A stretch of 61,237 nt of DNA from JAXJSP01 sp036310005. Lineage in GTDB: Bacteria; Bacillota; Clostridia; Oscillospirales; Acutalibacteraceae. Below are positions 16,960 through 25,531 of the stretch, piece after piece (the stretch's first letter is position 1; every line of letters starts with the position of its first letter). Under the pieces are notes generated by a model. The model made no database searches and was not told the origin of the DNA. It saw only the letters and a list, made by a program, of their open reading frames with translations. Both the position numbers and the translations under genes were made by a program. The DNA lies in assembly GCA_036310005.1 (NCBI GenBank), contig JAXJSP010000048.1, forward strand, positions 1 through 61,237, given 5' to 3'.

Positions 16960-18315
16960 ATGAGTTTAAAAGCTAAAAAAGAAGTAGAAAAAAATCGTTA
17001 TGAATTGGAAGTTGTCGTAGATGCCGTAACATTTGCCGCAGCATGCGAACAGGCTTACAAGAAAAACGCAAAGAAAATCACACTGCCGGGATTCCGCAAA
17101 GGAAAAGCACCGCGTGTAATGATTGAGAAAATGTACGGTAAGGACTTTTTCTATGAAGATGCACTTAATATCGTTTACCCCGATGCTGTTGAATCGGCAA
17201 TTAAAGAAGCAGAACTTGAAATTGTATCAAGCAATATCGGTTTTGATTTGGTATCTTTATCGGAAGAGGGCGCTGATTTTAAAGTAACAATTACAGTTAA
17301 ACCCGAAGTTGAACTCAAAGCCTATAAGGGACTTAAAGCAACTAAGAAAAAAGTAAGCGTTACAGCAAAAGAAGTAGACGAAGAAGTCAACAGAGTGGCT
17401 GAGCGCAATTCAAGACTTGTAAGCGTTGAAGACAGAGCAGCACAAAACGATGATACAGTCGTTATTGACTATGAAGGCTTTGTAGGAGATGTTGCATTTG
17501 AAGGCGGCAAAGCAGAGGGCTATTCGTTAAAACTCGGTTCAGGCTCATTTATTCCGGGCTTTGAAGACCAGATTGTCGGCCACAACACAGGCGATGAATT
17601 TGATGTTAATGTTAAATTCCCCGATGAGTATCACGCAGAAGACTTAAAGGGCAAAGATGCTGTATTTAAGTGCAAACTTCACGAGATTAAATTCACCGAA
17701 TTACCTGTAATTGACGATGAATTTGCAAAAGATGTCAGCGAGTTTGATACTTTGGCAGATTATAAGGCAGACATTAAAAAGAAAATGACAGAAAACAAGA
17801 AAAAGCAGGCAGATTCGGAAGTTGAAAGCCAACTTATCGATGCTCTTGTTGAAAATCTTGTTGCAGAAATTCCTGCTGATATGTTTGAAACAAGAATTGA
17901 TGAAAACATTCAGGACTTCGGTTACAGACTTCAGATGCAGGGTATGGACCTTGATACTTATGTTAAATATATGGGCGGCGATATGGCTGCTTTCAGAGAT
18001 TCATTCCGCGAACAGTCTGAAAAACAGGTTAAAGTAAGACTTGCTCTTGAAAAGGTTGCACAACTTGAAAACATCGAGATTTCGGAAAAAGAAATCGAAG
18101 AGCAGTATCAGAAATTTGCCGATATGTATAAAATGGAAATCGAAAAGGTTCAAGCGGCAGTTTCACAAAACGATGTAGTCAATGACCTTAAAGTAGAAGC
18201 AGCAATTAAGTTTATTAAAGACAATGCTGAAATTACGGAAGGCACCGCAGCTAAAAAGCCGGCTAATAAAAAACCGGCTGCAAAGAAAACTGCAGAGAAA
18301 AAAGACGCTGAATAA
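16960..18315 (+). CDS. tig: Trigger factor
   Basis: Ribosome-associated chaperone and peptidyl-prolyl isomerase that meets nascent chains at the exit tunnel. Residues 1-145 form the ribosome-binding domain, with signature GFRKGKAPR. Residues about 160-245 form the FKBP-type domain (DTVVIDYEGFVGDVAFEGG; GFEDQIVGHNTGDEFDV). The rest is the alpha-helical chaperone arm. The last 25 residues are a Lys/Ala/Pro-rich extension (KKPANKKPAAKKTAEKK). Ribosome site AGGAGG precedes the ATG. 451 aa, usual for the family. Confidence 0.96.
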   Translation: MSLKAKKEVEKNRYELEVVVDAVTFAAACEQAYKKNAKKITLPGFRKGKAPRVMIEKMYGKDFFYEDALNIVYPDAVESAIKEAELEIVSSNIGFDLVSLSEEGADFKVTITVKPEVELKAYKGLKATKKKVSVTAKEVDEEVNRVAERNSRLVSVEDRAAQNDDTVVIDYEGFVGDVAFEGGKAEGYSLKLGSGSFIPGFEDQIVGHNTGDEFDVNVKFPDEYHAEDLKGKDAVFKCKLHEIKFTELPVIDDEFAKDVSEFDTLADYKADIKKKMTENKKKQADSEVESQLIDALVENLVAEIPADMFETRIDENIQDFGYRLQMQGMDLDTYVKYMGGDMAAFRDSFREQSEKQVKVRLALEKVAQLENIEISEKEIEEQYQKFADMYKMEIEKVQAAVSQNDVVNDLKVEAAIKFIKDNAEITEGTAAKKPANKKPAAKKTAEKKDAE

Positions 18316-18352
18316 TAATCAGTTTATTTGTCTATATTTATTTTATAAGAAG

Positions 18353-18383
18353 TTCCCGTATAATTTGATGTATTATACGGGAA
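18353..18383 (+). repeat. Perfect 12-bp inverted repeat between tig and clpP
   Basis: Arms at 18353-18364 and 18372-18383 (TTCCCGTATAAT / ATTATACGGGAA) with a seven-base loop. There is no T tract, so a simple intrinsic terminator is unlikely. The left arm contains TATAAT (18359-18364), which could be part of a clpP promoter. Its function (operator, processing site, attenuator) is unknown. Confidence 0.6.
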
Positions 18384-18421
18384 TTAACAGACTGTAAGGG
18401 CTGATAAAAAGGAGATTTATT

Positions 18422-19003
18422 ATGGCATTAGTACCTTATGTTATTGAGCAGACTTCAAGAGGAGAGCGCTCTTATGACATTTTTTCAAGACTTTTAAATG
18501 AAAGAATTATTGTATTAAGCGATGAGGTTAATGATGCAACCGCATCACTTGTTGTAGCACAACTTTTACATCTCGAATCGCAAGACAGTACAAAAGATAT
18601 TTCTTTGTACATCAATTCACCCGGAGGCAGCGTGTCTGCAGGCCTTGCAATTTACGATACAATGCAGTACATCAAATGCGATGTATCTACAATTTGTATG
18701 GGTATGGCAGCATCTATGGGAGCATTTTTGCTTTCATCAGGCGCAAAAGGCAAAAGATTTGCACTTCCGAATTCTGAAATTATGATACATCAGCCGTTAG
18801 GCGGTACACAGGGACAGGCAACAGAAATATTAATTCATGCCGACCATATTAAAAATACAAGAGATAAACTCAACAGAATTTTATCTCAAAATACAGGCAA
18901 ACCGCTTGATATTATTGAAAAAGATACCGAAAGGGATAACTTTATGAGTGCTGCACAAGCGGCAGAATACGGACTTATCGACAAGGTTATCGAGCACAGA
19001 TAA
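18422..19003 (+). CDS. clpP: ATP-dependent Clp protease proteolytic subunit
   Basis: Serine peptidase subunit that stacks as two heptamers and degrades proteins unfolded by ClpX or other Clp ATPases. The catalytic triad is visible: Ser in MGMAASMGA, His in IMIHQPLGG, Asp in EKDTERDNFM. Typical N-terminus LVPYVIEQTSRGERSYDI. 193 aa. The AAGGAG site lies upstream, and clpX follows after 11 bases. I see no CtsR box upstream. Confidence 0.98.
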   Translation: MALVPYVIEQTSRGERSYDIFSRLLNERIIVLSDEVNDATASLVVAQLLHLESQDSTKDISLYINSPGGSVSAGLAIYDTMQYIKCDVSTICMGMAASMGAFLLSSGAKGKRFALPNSEIMIHQPLGGTQGQATEILIHADHIKNTRDKLNRILSQNTGKPLDIIEKDTERDNFMSAAQAAEYGLIDKVIEHR

Positions 19004-19014
19004 GGGAGGGCTAT

Positions 19015-20268
19015 ATGCCAAACGACAGTAATATGTATTGTTCTTTCTGCAGAAAAAGCGCAGAACAAGTCGGCCAACTTATAGGTCAAGACGGAATTTA
19101 TATTTGTGATGAATGTATTGAGATTTGTCACGATATGCTTTTTTCGGGCAAACCGAAGAAAAAGAAAAATACCGTCGATGCACCTTTTGTGCTTCCTAAA
19201 CCGCAAGAGTTAAAAGACGAACTCGATAAATATGTCATAGGACAGGATAAAGCGAAAATTGCTTTAAGCGTAGCGGTTTATAATCATTATAAACGCACTA
19301 TGTTTTCACAGGACGACGAAGTCGAACTCAATAAGTCTAATATTTTGCTTTTAGGCCCTACCGGTGTGGGCAAAACTTTGCTTGCACAAACTCTTGCCAA
19401 AAAACTCGATGTGCCTTTTGCAATAACCGATGCCACTACTTTGACAGAGGCAGGTTATGTGGGCGAAGATGTTGAAAACATCTTACTTCGTCTTATTCAG
19501 AACGCAGATTTTGATATTAAAAAGGCAGAACGCGGTATAATATATATTGATGAAATAGACAAAATTGCACGCAAAAGCGAAAACGCATCTATTACAAGAG
19601 ATGTAAGCGGTGAGGGAGTACAACAGGCTCTGCTTAAAATTTTAGAGGGTACCGTTGCAAATGTTCCCCCGACAGGCGGAAGAAAACATCCGCAACAGGA
19701 GTTTATTCAACTTAATACCACTAATATTCTCTTTATCTGCGCGGGCGCTTTTGAGGGAATAGAAAAGCAGATTGAAAAGCGCGTCGGCTCATCCGGTATA
19801 GGTTTCGGTGCAACGATCAAAGATGACGATAAGAAATCTTATGGAGAACTTTTACAACTTGTAACGCATCAAGATTTGGTAAAATTCGGACTGATTCCCG
19901 AACTTGTCGGCAGGCTTCCCGCAGTAACCGCGCTTGAACCGCTGGATAAAGATGCGTTGATAAGAATTATGAAAGAGCCGAAAAATTCGGTAATCAAGCA
20001 ATATACGTCACTTTTTAAAATGGATAACACGCAGCTTGTTTTTGAAGACGATGCCTTAGAAGTAATCGCCGAAAAAACCATTGAAAGAAAAACGGGCGCA
20101 AGAGGACTGCGCTCTATAATGGAGGGAATTCTGACAGACATTATGTTTGAAATTCCGAGCGATACAACCATTTCAAAAGTTACCGTAACAAAAGACTGTG
20201 TTTTAGGTAATGCAAAAGCCAAAATTACTCATAAGCACGACAAGGATAAACAAGAAAAAACAGCATAG
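19015..20268 (+). CDS. clpX: ATP-dependent Clp protease ATP-binding subunit ClpX
   Basis: AAA+ unfoldase partner of ClpP. The N-terminal zinc domain has CSFC (Cys 9, 12) and CDEC (Cys 31, 34). Walker A is LGPTGVGKT (about residue 114), the GYVG pore loop follows, Walker B is IIYIDEIDK (about residue 176), and the ClpP-binding loop is SGIGFG. The sensor-2 region GARGLRSIME is intact. 417 aa. It is in the order tig-clpP-clpX typical of Firmicutes. Confidence 0.98.
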   Translation: MPNDSNMYCSFCRKSAEQVGQLIGQDGIYICDECIEICHDMLFSGKPKKKKNTVDAPFVLPKPQELKDELDKYVIGQDKAKIALSVAVYNHYKRTMFSQDDEVELNKSNILLLGPTGVGKTLLAQTLAKKLDVPFAITDATTLTEAGYVGEDVENILLRLIQNADFDIKKAERGIIYIDEIDKIARKSENASITRDVSGEGVQQALLKILEGTVANVPPTGGRKHPQQEFIQLNTTNILFICAGAFEGIEKQIEKRVGSSGIGFGATIKDDDKKSYGELLQLVTHQDLVKFGLIPELVGRLPAVTALEPLDKDALIRIMKEPKNSVIKQYTSLFKMDNTQLVFEDDALEVIAEKTIERKTGARGLRSIMEGILTDIMFEIPSDTTISKVTVTKDCVLGNAKAKITHKHDKDKQEKTA

Positions 20269-20278
20269 TTTAAAAATC

Positions 20279-20313
20279 GGCTAAAGTGAGATTTTTCTCT
20301 CTTTAGCCTAATT
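20279..20313 (+). terminator. Terminator-like hairpin after clpX
   Basis: GGCTAAAG (20279-20286) pairs with CTTTAGCC (20301-20308), with inner GAG..CTC pairing; only a short T-rich tail (TAATTT) follows, so termination may be partial. Confidence 0.5.
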
Positions 20314-20337
20314 TAAAGTAAAAAGGAGTGCAACAAA

Positions 20338-20526
20338 ATGGACTTGAAAGTTGGGGATGTAGTCGAAATGAAAAAACAGCATCCTTGCGGAAATAAGCAG
20401 TTTATACTTACAAGAGTGGGTATGGACTTTAAAATTCGTTGCACTAAATGTGACAGAGAAGTAATGTTGCCGCGCTCAAAGGCGGAAAAAAACATTAAAA
20501 AAGTTGTTTTTCTTGCAGAGGGATAG
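20338..20526 (+). CDS. DUF951 family protein
   Basis: A 62-residue conserved protein. Typical features are the start MDLKVGDVVEMKKQHPCGN, then RCTKCDREVMLPRSK with a CxxC knuckle and a third Cys earlier. It is short, probably a single beta-barrel-like domain with a metal knuckle, and is common in Firmicutes. AAAGGAG precedes the ATG. No function is assigned to the family. It lies between clpX and prfA. Confidence 0.85.
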   Translation: MDLKVGDVVEMKKQHPCGNKQFILTRVGMDFKIRCTKCDREVMLPRSKAEKNIKKVVFLAEG

Positions 20527-20568
20527 CAACCCTTAAGAGCAAAATAAGAAATTTAAGGAGAGTTATCT

Positions 20569-21639
20569 ATGTTTGAAAAATTAAAATTAATTGAAAACCA
20601 CTATATTGAATTAAATGAAAAATTAAGTGATCCTAATGTCGTTTCAGATATGGACGCTTATAAAAAGCTGATGAAAGAACACAAGGAACTTACCCCGATT
20701 ATTGATAAATTCCATCAGTACGAGAATGCAAAAAATACTTTTGATGAAGCAAAAGAACTAATAAGCGCCGGCGGACTCGATAAAGATTTCAAAGAAATGT
20801 GCGAGGCGGAAATGCTTGAGGCAAAAGAACAAATGGCGCATTGTGAAGACGAACTGAAAGTCTTGCTTTTGCCGAAAGATCCCGATGACGATAAAAACGT
20901 TATAGTCGAAATCCGCGGCGGAGCCGGAGGCGAAGAGGCGGCACTCTTTGCGGGCTCGCTTTACAGAATGTACACAATGTATGCCGACTCAATGGGCTTT
21001 AAGCACGAAATTATAAGCGAAAACCCGACAGAACTCGGCGGATTTAAAGAAGTCAGTTTTTCTATTGAAGGCGAAGACGCTTATGCAAAACTGAAATTTG
21101 AAAGCGGTGTTCACCGTGTTCAGCGTGTGCCCGAAACCGAAACATCGGGCAGAATTCATACATCAACAGTAACAGTAGCAGTATTGCCTGAGGTTGACGA
21201 TGTTGAAGTTGAAATCAATCCGGCTGACTTGCAAATTGATACTTACAGAGCATCGGGCGCCGGCGGACAGCACGTTAATAAAACAGAGTCCGCTATTCGA
21301 ATTACTCACTTGCCGACAGGTTTAGTTGTAGAATGTCAGGACGAAAGAAGCCAGTTTAAAAACAAAGATAAGGCATTAAAGGTACTTCGTTCACGACTTT
21401 ATGAACAGGCTCGCAGAGAGCAGCAGGACGCACTCGATAGTGAGAGAAAAAGTCAGGTCGGTACAGGCGACAGAAGTGAAAGAATACGCACTTATAACTA
21501 TCCGCAAGGCAGAGTAAGTGACCACAGAATAGGACTCACGCTTTATAAATTAGAGCAGATTTTAAACGGAGATTTAAACGAAATTATTGAGGCTTTAATC
21601 ACTGCCGACAGAGCAGCAAAACTTCAAGCAGGGAATTAA
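20569..21639 (+). CDS. prfA: Peptide chain release factor 1
   Basis: Recognises UAA and UAG stop codons and triggers peptide release. The GGQ catalytic motif is in SGAGGQHVNKTESAIR; GVHRVQRVPETETSGRIHTS and the tail GDRSERIRTYNYPQGRV are class-1 release factor hallmarks. The codon-recognition domain lies at about residues 100-200. 356 aa, normal. The Sua5-type gene starts right after its stop; PrmC, often adjacent, is not here. Confidence 0.97.
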   Translation: MFEKLKLIENHYIELNEKLSDPNVVSDMDAYKKLMKEHKELTPIIDKFHQYENAKNTFDEAKELISAGGLDKDFKEMCEAEMLEAKEQMAHCEDELKVLLLPKDPDDDKNVIVEIRGGAGGEEAALFAGSLYRMYTMYADSMGFKHEIISENPTELGGFKEVSFSIEGEDAYAKLKFESGVHRVQRVPETETSGRIHTSTVTVAVLPEVDDVEVEINPADLQIDTYRASGAGGQHVNKTESAIRITHLPTGLVVECQDERSQFKNKDKALKVLRSRLYEQARREQQDALDSERKSQVGTGDRSERIRTYNYPQGRVSDHRIGLTLYKLEQILNGDLNEIIEALITADRAAKLQAGN

Positions 21640-22644
21640 ATGAATACTTTATTATTAAAGGACGACGCTAACGGAATTTTAACTGCGGCAAAAATGATAA
21701 GTCAGGGCAAAGTTGTTGCAATACCGACAGAAACCGTATACGGACTCGGAGCCAATGCCTTTGATGAAAACGCAGTAAAAAATGTATTTGTCGCAAAGGG
21801 CAGACCGCAGGACAACCCGCTTATAGTTCATATTGCAGATTCAGAGGATATCTTCCCTCTTACAAGTCTTGATAAATTGCCAAAAGAGGTAATTGACCTG
21901 GCTGAAAATTTCTGGCCCGGTCCGCTTACTATGGTGCTCCCTAAAAGCGATAAAATACCGAGCGTAATTTCGGCAGGACTTGATACAGTTGCTATAAGAA
22001 TGCCGTCAAATGAAATTGCACGACAAATTATAAGACATGCAAAAGTGCCTGTCGCCGCCCCGAGTGCAAATTTATCGGGCAAGCCGAGCCCTACTGCCGC
22101 AAAACATGTAATAGAAGATTTATCCGGCAAAATTGACGCTATAGTCGTGTCGGGTGATTGCACAGTAGGTGTCGAGTCAACTGTAATTTTTATCGGAAAA
22201 GACGAATTCAGACTCTTAAGACCGGGAAAAATTACCGTCAGTATGCTCGAAAAGGTGCTTGGGAAAATCACAGTAGATAAAGCGGTATTAAGCGACATCA
22301 CCGAAGAAAAGGTGTCCTCACCCGGAATGAAATATAAGCACTATTCACCCAATACCGAACTCTATCTTGTAGAGGGCAGCAGCGATGAATTTAAAAAATT
22401 CATCTTAAAAAACAAAGCCTTTGCAATTTGTTTTGAGGAAGATAATATTTTTAATGATAAAATTGTTTACGGAAGCATTGATAATCTTGATTCTTTGGCA
22501 CAGGGTATATTTAAAGCATTAAGACAGGTCGATACAGTCGGCGTGCAAACCGCTTATGTACACGCGCCCTGTAAAGAGGGCGTAGGGCTTGCGGTTTATA
22601 ATCGCCTGTTGAGAGCGTGTGCCTTTAAGGTGATTAAATTATGA
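21640..22644 (+). CDS. L-threonylcarbamoyladenylate synthase, Sua5 type
   Basis: Makes threonylcarbamoyl-AMP from threonine, bicarbonate and ATP for the t6A37 modification of ANN-decoding tRNAs. The YrdC domain (1-200) shows IPTETVYGLGANAF, KGRPQDNPLIVHI, FWPGPLTMVL, VAIRMPSN and APSANLSGKPSPT. A C-terminal Sua5 domain (about 230-334) follows a linker with SPGMKYKHYSP. 334 aa fits the Sua5 rather than the short TsaC form. Its ATG abuts the prfA stop, and the end overlaps coaE by four bases. Confidence 0.93.
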   Translation: MNTLLLKDDANGILTAAKMISQGKVVAIPTETVYGLGANAFDENAVKNVFVAKGRPQDNPLIVHIADSEDIFPLTSLDKLPKEVIDLAENFWPGPLTMVLPKSDKIPSVISAGLDTVAIRMPSNEIARQIIRHAKVPVAAPSANLSGKPSPTAAKHVIEDLSGKIDAIVVSGDCTVGVESTVIFIGKDEFRLLRPGKITVSMLEKVLGKITVDKAVLSDITEEKVSSPGMKYKHYSPNTELYLVEGSSDEFKKFILKNKAFAICFEEDNIFNDKIVYGSIDNLDSLAQGIFKALRQVDTVGVQTAYVHAPCKEGVGLAVYNRLLRACAFKVIKL

Positions 22645-23228
22645 AAAAATTAATCGGACTGACAGGACAAAGCGGCGCCGGTAAAGGCGAAGTCGCAAAA
22701 GTGTTTGAAAAAAGCAACGCGTTTGTTATCGACTGCGACAAAGTCGCAAGAGAGCAGAGTAATAATAAAGCGCTGCTTGAAAAATTATGCTCCGCTTTTT
22801 CGGATAATATATTAAATGCGGATAATTCTTTAAACCGCAAGGCACTTGCAAAAATTGCCTTTTGCGAAAAAGAAAAAACCGAAAAATTAAACAGCATTAT
22901 GCTGCCGCACTTAAAACAGGTCATTTTAGATATTGCCGACTCTTGCAATAATCAGTTTGTTGTACTCGATGCACCAACTTTGATTGAAAGCGGACTTAAC
23001 AAGGAATGTTGTATTAATATCTGCGTGCTTGCCGATAAACAAACAAGACTTGAAAGAATTATGAAAAGAGATAATTTATCACTCGACGAGGCTACCCTTC
23101 GCATAAATGCCCAGCACAGCGATAAATACTATATTGAGAATTGTAATTACGCACTTTATAATAATGACTCGTTGAAAAATCTTATAGATAAAACTGAACA
23201 GTTAATAAATAAAATTGGTATTATGTAA
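22641..23228 (+). CDS. coaE: Dephospho-CoA kinase
   Basis: Last step of coenzyme A synthesis: phosphorylates the 3'-OH of dephospho-CoA with ATP. P-loop GLTGQSGAGKGEV, DCDKVARE substrate motif, and LDAPTLIESG followed by CVLADKQTRLERIMKRD. The usual P-loop ends GKS/T; here the residue after Lys is Gly (GAGKGEV), a minor variation. 195 aa. ATGA overlap with the upstream gene. Confidence 0.92.
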   Translation: MKKLIGLTGQSGAGKGEVAKVFEKSNAFVIDCDKVAREQSNNKALLEKLCSAFSDNILNADNSLNRKALAKIAFCEKEKTEKLNSIMLPHLKQVILDIADSCNNQFVVLDAPTLIESGLNKECCINICVLADKQTRLERIMKRDNLSLDEATLRINAQHSDKYYIENCNYALYNNDSLKNLIDKTEQLINKIGIM

Positions 23229-23246
23229 ACCTGAAAGGAGATTATT

Positions 23247-24650
23247 ATGAGCGAGAAAACAAAATCAGAGTTGCTGAAAGAACAGTTATTTTATAAAAAC
23301 GATAACGGTTTGATGACGAAATCACAGGAGGAAATAGAAAAATCTTTCGCCTTTTGCGACGATTATAAAACATTTTTAGATGTCGCAAAAACCGAACGCG
23401 AGGCCGCTGCCGAAGTAATTAAAAGGGCAAAGAGCAAAGGCTTTGCCGAGTTTGATAAGAGTAAGCGGTATAAATCGGGTGACAAGTTTTATGTAAACAA
23501 CAGAGATAAGTCTGTTATACTGTGCGTAATGGGTAAAAAACCGTTAAGCGAGGGCGTAAGAATTGCCGCTGCGCACATTGACTCACCGCGTATAGACTTA
23601 AAGCCGAACCCCTTATACGAGCAAGATGAGTTAGCGCTCTTTAAAACTCATTATTACGGTGGTATTAAAAAATACCAATGGACTTGCGTGCCGCTTTCAC
23701 TTCACGGTGTAATTATTAAAGCAAACGGTGAGAAAGTTAGTGTTACAATAGGCGAAGATGAAAATGATCCGCAGTTTATAATTACCGACTTGTTGCCGCA
23801 TCTTGCAAAAGAGCAGTCACAAAGAAAATTAGGCGAAGGTATCACAGGCGAAGAACTTAATATTTTAGTAGGCTCAATGCCTTTTAAGGATGACGAGGCA
23901 AGCGAGAGCGTTAAACTGAATATTATGAAAATTCTTAATGAAAAATACGGAATAGTCGAGGAAGACTTCTTATCGGCAGAACTCGAACTTGTGCCGGCGG
24001 CAAAAGCAAAGGATATCGGCTTTGACCGCTCTTTAATCGGCGCTTACGGACACGACGACAGAGTATGCGCGTACCCTGAAATGATAGCAGCGTTTGAAAC
24101 CGAAAACCCCGAAAAAACAACCGTTACCATTTTTGCCGACAAAGAGGAAACAGGCTCCGACGGAAATACGGGACTTAACTCATCATTTTTAGAGTATTTT
24201 ATTCATCATTTAGCAGTAAATCAGTCAACTGACGGTGCTGTTGTGTTTGAAAACAGCGAGTGCCTTTCAGCCGATGTTAATGCCGCTTTTGATCCGACAT
24301 TTTCAAATGTTTTTGAAAAGAAAAACGCAAGTTTTATTAATCACGGAGCAGTTATTACCAAATATACAGGTGGCAGAGGCAAGAGCGGTACTTCCGATGC
24401 AACTGCCGAGTTTATGGGCAAAGTCAGAGCGTTTTTGAATAATGCCGATGTTACATGGCAAACAGGCGAACTCGGTAAAGTTGATGAAGGCGGCGGCGGT
24501 ACGGTTGCTATGTATATTGCAAACTTAGGCGCCGATGTAGTCGATTTGGGCGTTCCCGTTTTATCAATGCACGCGCCATACGAAGTCGTATCAAAATACG
24601 ATGTCTACGCTTGCTATAAAGCGGTAAAAGCATTTTTCGAACAAAAGTAA
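23247..24650 (+). CDS. M18 family aminopeptidase (aminopeptidase I type)
   Basis: Zinc aminopeptidase forming large dodecamers. Ligand and active-site motifs: AAAHIDSPRIDLKP (first His and Asp), GAYGHDDRVCAYP, ADKEETGSDGNTG (catalytic Glu) and a C-terminal SMHAPYEV (last His). The insertion HYYGGIKKYQWTCVPLSLHG is typical of the bacterial aminopeptidase I branch. 467 aa. GAAAGGAG precedes the ATG. It is the last gene of the rightward run and ends at a terminator. Confidence 0.93.
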   Translation: MSEKTKSELLKEQLFYKNDNGLMTKSQEEIEKSFAFCDDYKTFLDVAKTEREAAAEVIKRAKSKGFAEFDKSKRYKSGDKFYVNNRDKSVILCVMGKKPLSEGVRIAAAHIDSPRIDLKPNPLYEQDELALFKTHYYGGIKKYQWTCVPLSLHGVIIKANGEKVSVTIGEDENDPQFIITDLLPHLAKEQSQRKLGEGITGEELNILVGSMPFKDDEASESVKLNIMKILNEKYGIVEEDFLSAELELVPAAKAKDIGFDRSLIGAYGHDDRVCAYPEMIAAFETENPEKTTVTIFADKEETGSDGNTGLNSSFLEYFIHHLAVNQSTDGAVVFENSECLSADVNAAFDPTFSNVFEKKNASFINHGAVITKYTGGRGKSGTSDATAEFMGKVRAFLNNADVTWQTGELGKVDEGGGGTVAMYIANLGADVVDLGVPVLSMHAPYEVVSKYDVYACYKAVKAFFEQK

Positions 24651-24691
24651 TATAAGTAGAATAAAAACAAAAAATAAAAGCACAACAAAAA

Positions 24692-24718
24692 ACATCCGCA
24701 TAAAGCGGATGTTTTTTT
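24692..24718 (+). terminator. Terminator after the M18 aminopeptidase
   Basis: ACATCCGC (24692-24699) pairs with GCGGATGT (24705-24712), then seven T. Confidence 0.85.
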
Positions 24719-24733
24719 ATATTATCAGCAGCG

Positions 24734-24784
24734 CCGACAAACAACCATAGAATCTGCCGAAGGCAGATTCTATGGTACTTTGTC
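24734..24784. repeat. Long palindromic element, with a partial copy at 24851-24873
   Basis: A 15-bp perfect stem (24744-24758 with 24762-24776, GAA loop) is extended, past a 2x2 internal loop, by GACAAA/TTTGTC (24736-24741 with 24779-24784). The first 23 bases of the element recur with three or four mismatches at 24851-24873, next to the DUF47 stop. This looks like a short interspersed palindromic repeat family rather than a normal terminator. Confidence 0.6.
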
Positions 24785-24805
24785 AGCACTAATATAAAAT
24801 AAAAT

Positions 24806-24828
24806 GAGCAGTAGTTTTTCTATTGCTC
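24806..24828 (-). terminator. Possible terminator for the pit-DUF47 operon
   Basis: On the minus strand GAGCA.TAG / CTA.TGCTC forms a hairpin with one mismatch, followed by ATTTTATTTT. Confidence 0.4.
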
Positions 24829-24883
24829 GTTGTTTTATTATTTAACCGCACCAACAAACAACCATATAAACTGTCTCCGACGG

Positions 24884-25510
24884 TTAGGTGTTTTTGAGGG
24901 TGATGCTTTCAACGACATCTGCGACATGTTCGCAAGTATCGGTGCATTTTTCGAGGAATGTATAAATATCGCGCCAAGAGAGTGCGTCTAAAAGATTATC
25001 GGTGTTTTCATCAAAAAGTTTGTATAAACTCTCAACATAAAGTTTATCAGCCTTTTCTTCTAATGAGTTTATATTAATAATATGCTGATTTAAGTTTTTT
25101 GAATGTTTAAAGTTCGCAAATTCATCCATAAGTTTTTTAACTTCACTAAACGACTCGACTACAATTCTTACAAATTCAATTGCATCGGGACGAATTCTTT
25201 CAACATGATGAATGTAAATTCTTATTAATACATCTTCAACTTTGTCGCAAAGTTCATCAAGATTCTGACTTAACTGAAGAATGTCCTCACGGTCAATAGG
25301 TGTGATAAATGTCCTTAAAAGCACGGTTAAAAGTTCGTGCTTTTTTAAATCTGCGTTATGCTCAATTTCGTGCATTTTTTCCTTGTATTCGGGCAATTTG
25401 TCCTTGTCGAAATTTGTCATAATGTCGCAAAGCAAGTCGGCGCCGTTTAATGCAAGAGATGCACATTGTGAAAAATTATCAAAATAATAGGTGTTTTTGT
25501 TTTTAGCCAT
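24884..25510 (-). CDS. DUF47 (PhoU-like) protein, Pit partner
   Basis: A 208-residue all-helical protein of the DUF47 family, related in fold to PhoU. Helical acidic motifs CDIMTNF, EIEHNADLKKHELLTVL, FITPIDREDILQLSQNLDEL and EKCTDTCEHVADVVESI are typical, with D/E clusters that bind metal in PhoU-fold proteins. Genes of this family are almost always next to a Pit phosphate transporter, as here (21 bases downstream of it). It probably modulates transport activity. Confidence 0.9.
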   Translation of the reverse strand: MAKNKNTYYFDNFSQCASLALNGADLLCDIMTNFDKDKLPEYKEKMHEIEHNADLKKHELLTVLLRTFITPIDREDILQLSQNLDELCDKVEDVLIRIYIHHVERIRPDAIEFVRIVVESFSEVKKLMDEFANFKHSKNLNQHIININSLEEKADKLYVESLYKLFDENTDNLLDALSWRDIYTFLEKCTDTCEHVADVVESITLKNT

Positions 25511-25531
25511 AATCTATTTCTCCTTATCAGA

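Noticed and set aside
18316..18421. CtsR or HrcA operators before clpP
   Set aside because: No heptad direct repeat or CIRCE-like inverted repeat is found; only the 12-bp palindrome is present.
24650..24883. CRISPR array
   Set aside because: The repeats are a palindrome and one degenerate partial copy, not regularly spaced direct repeats.
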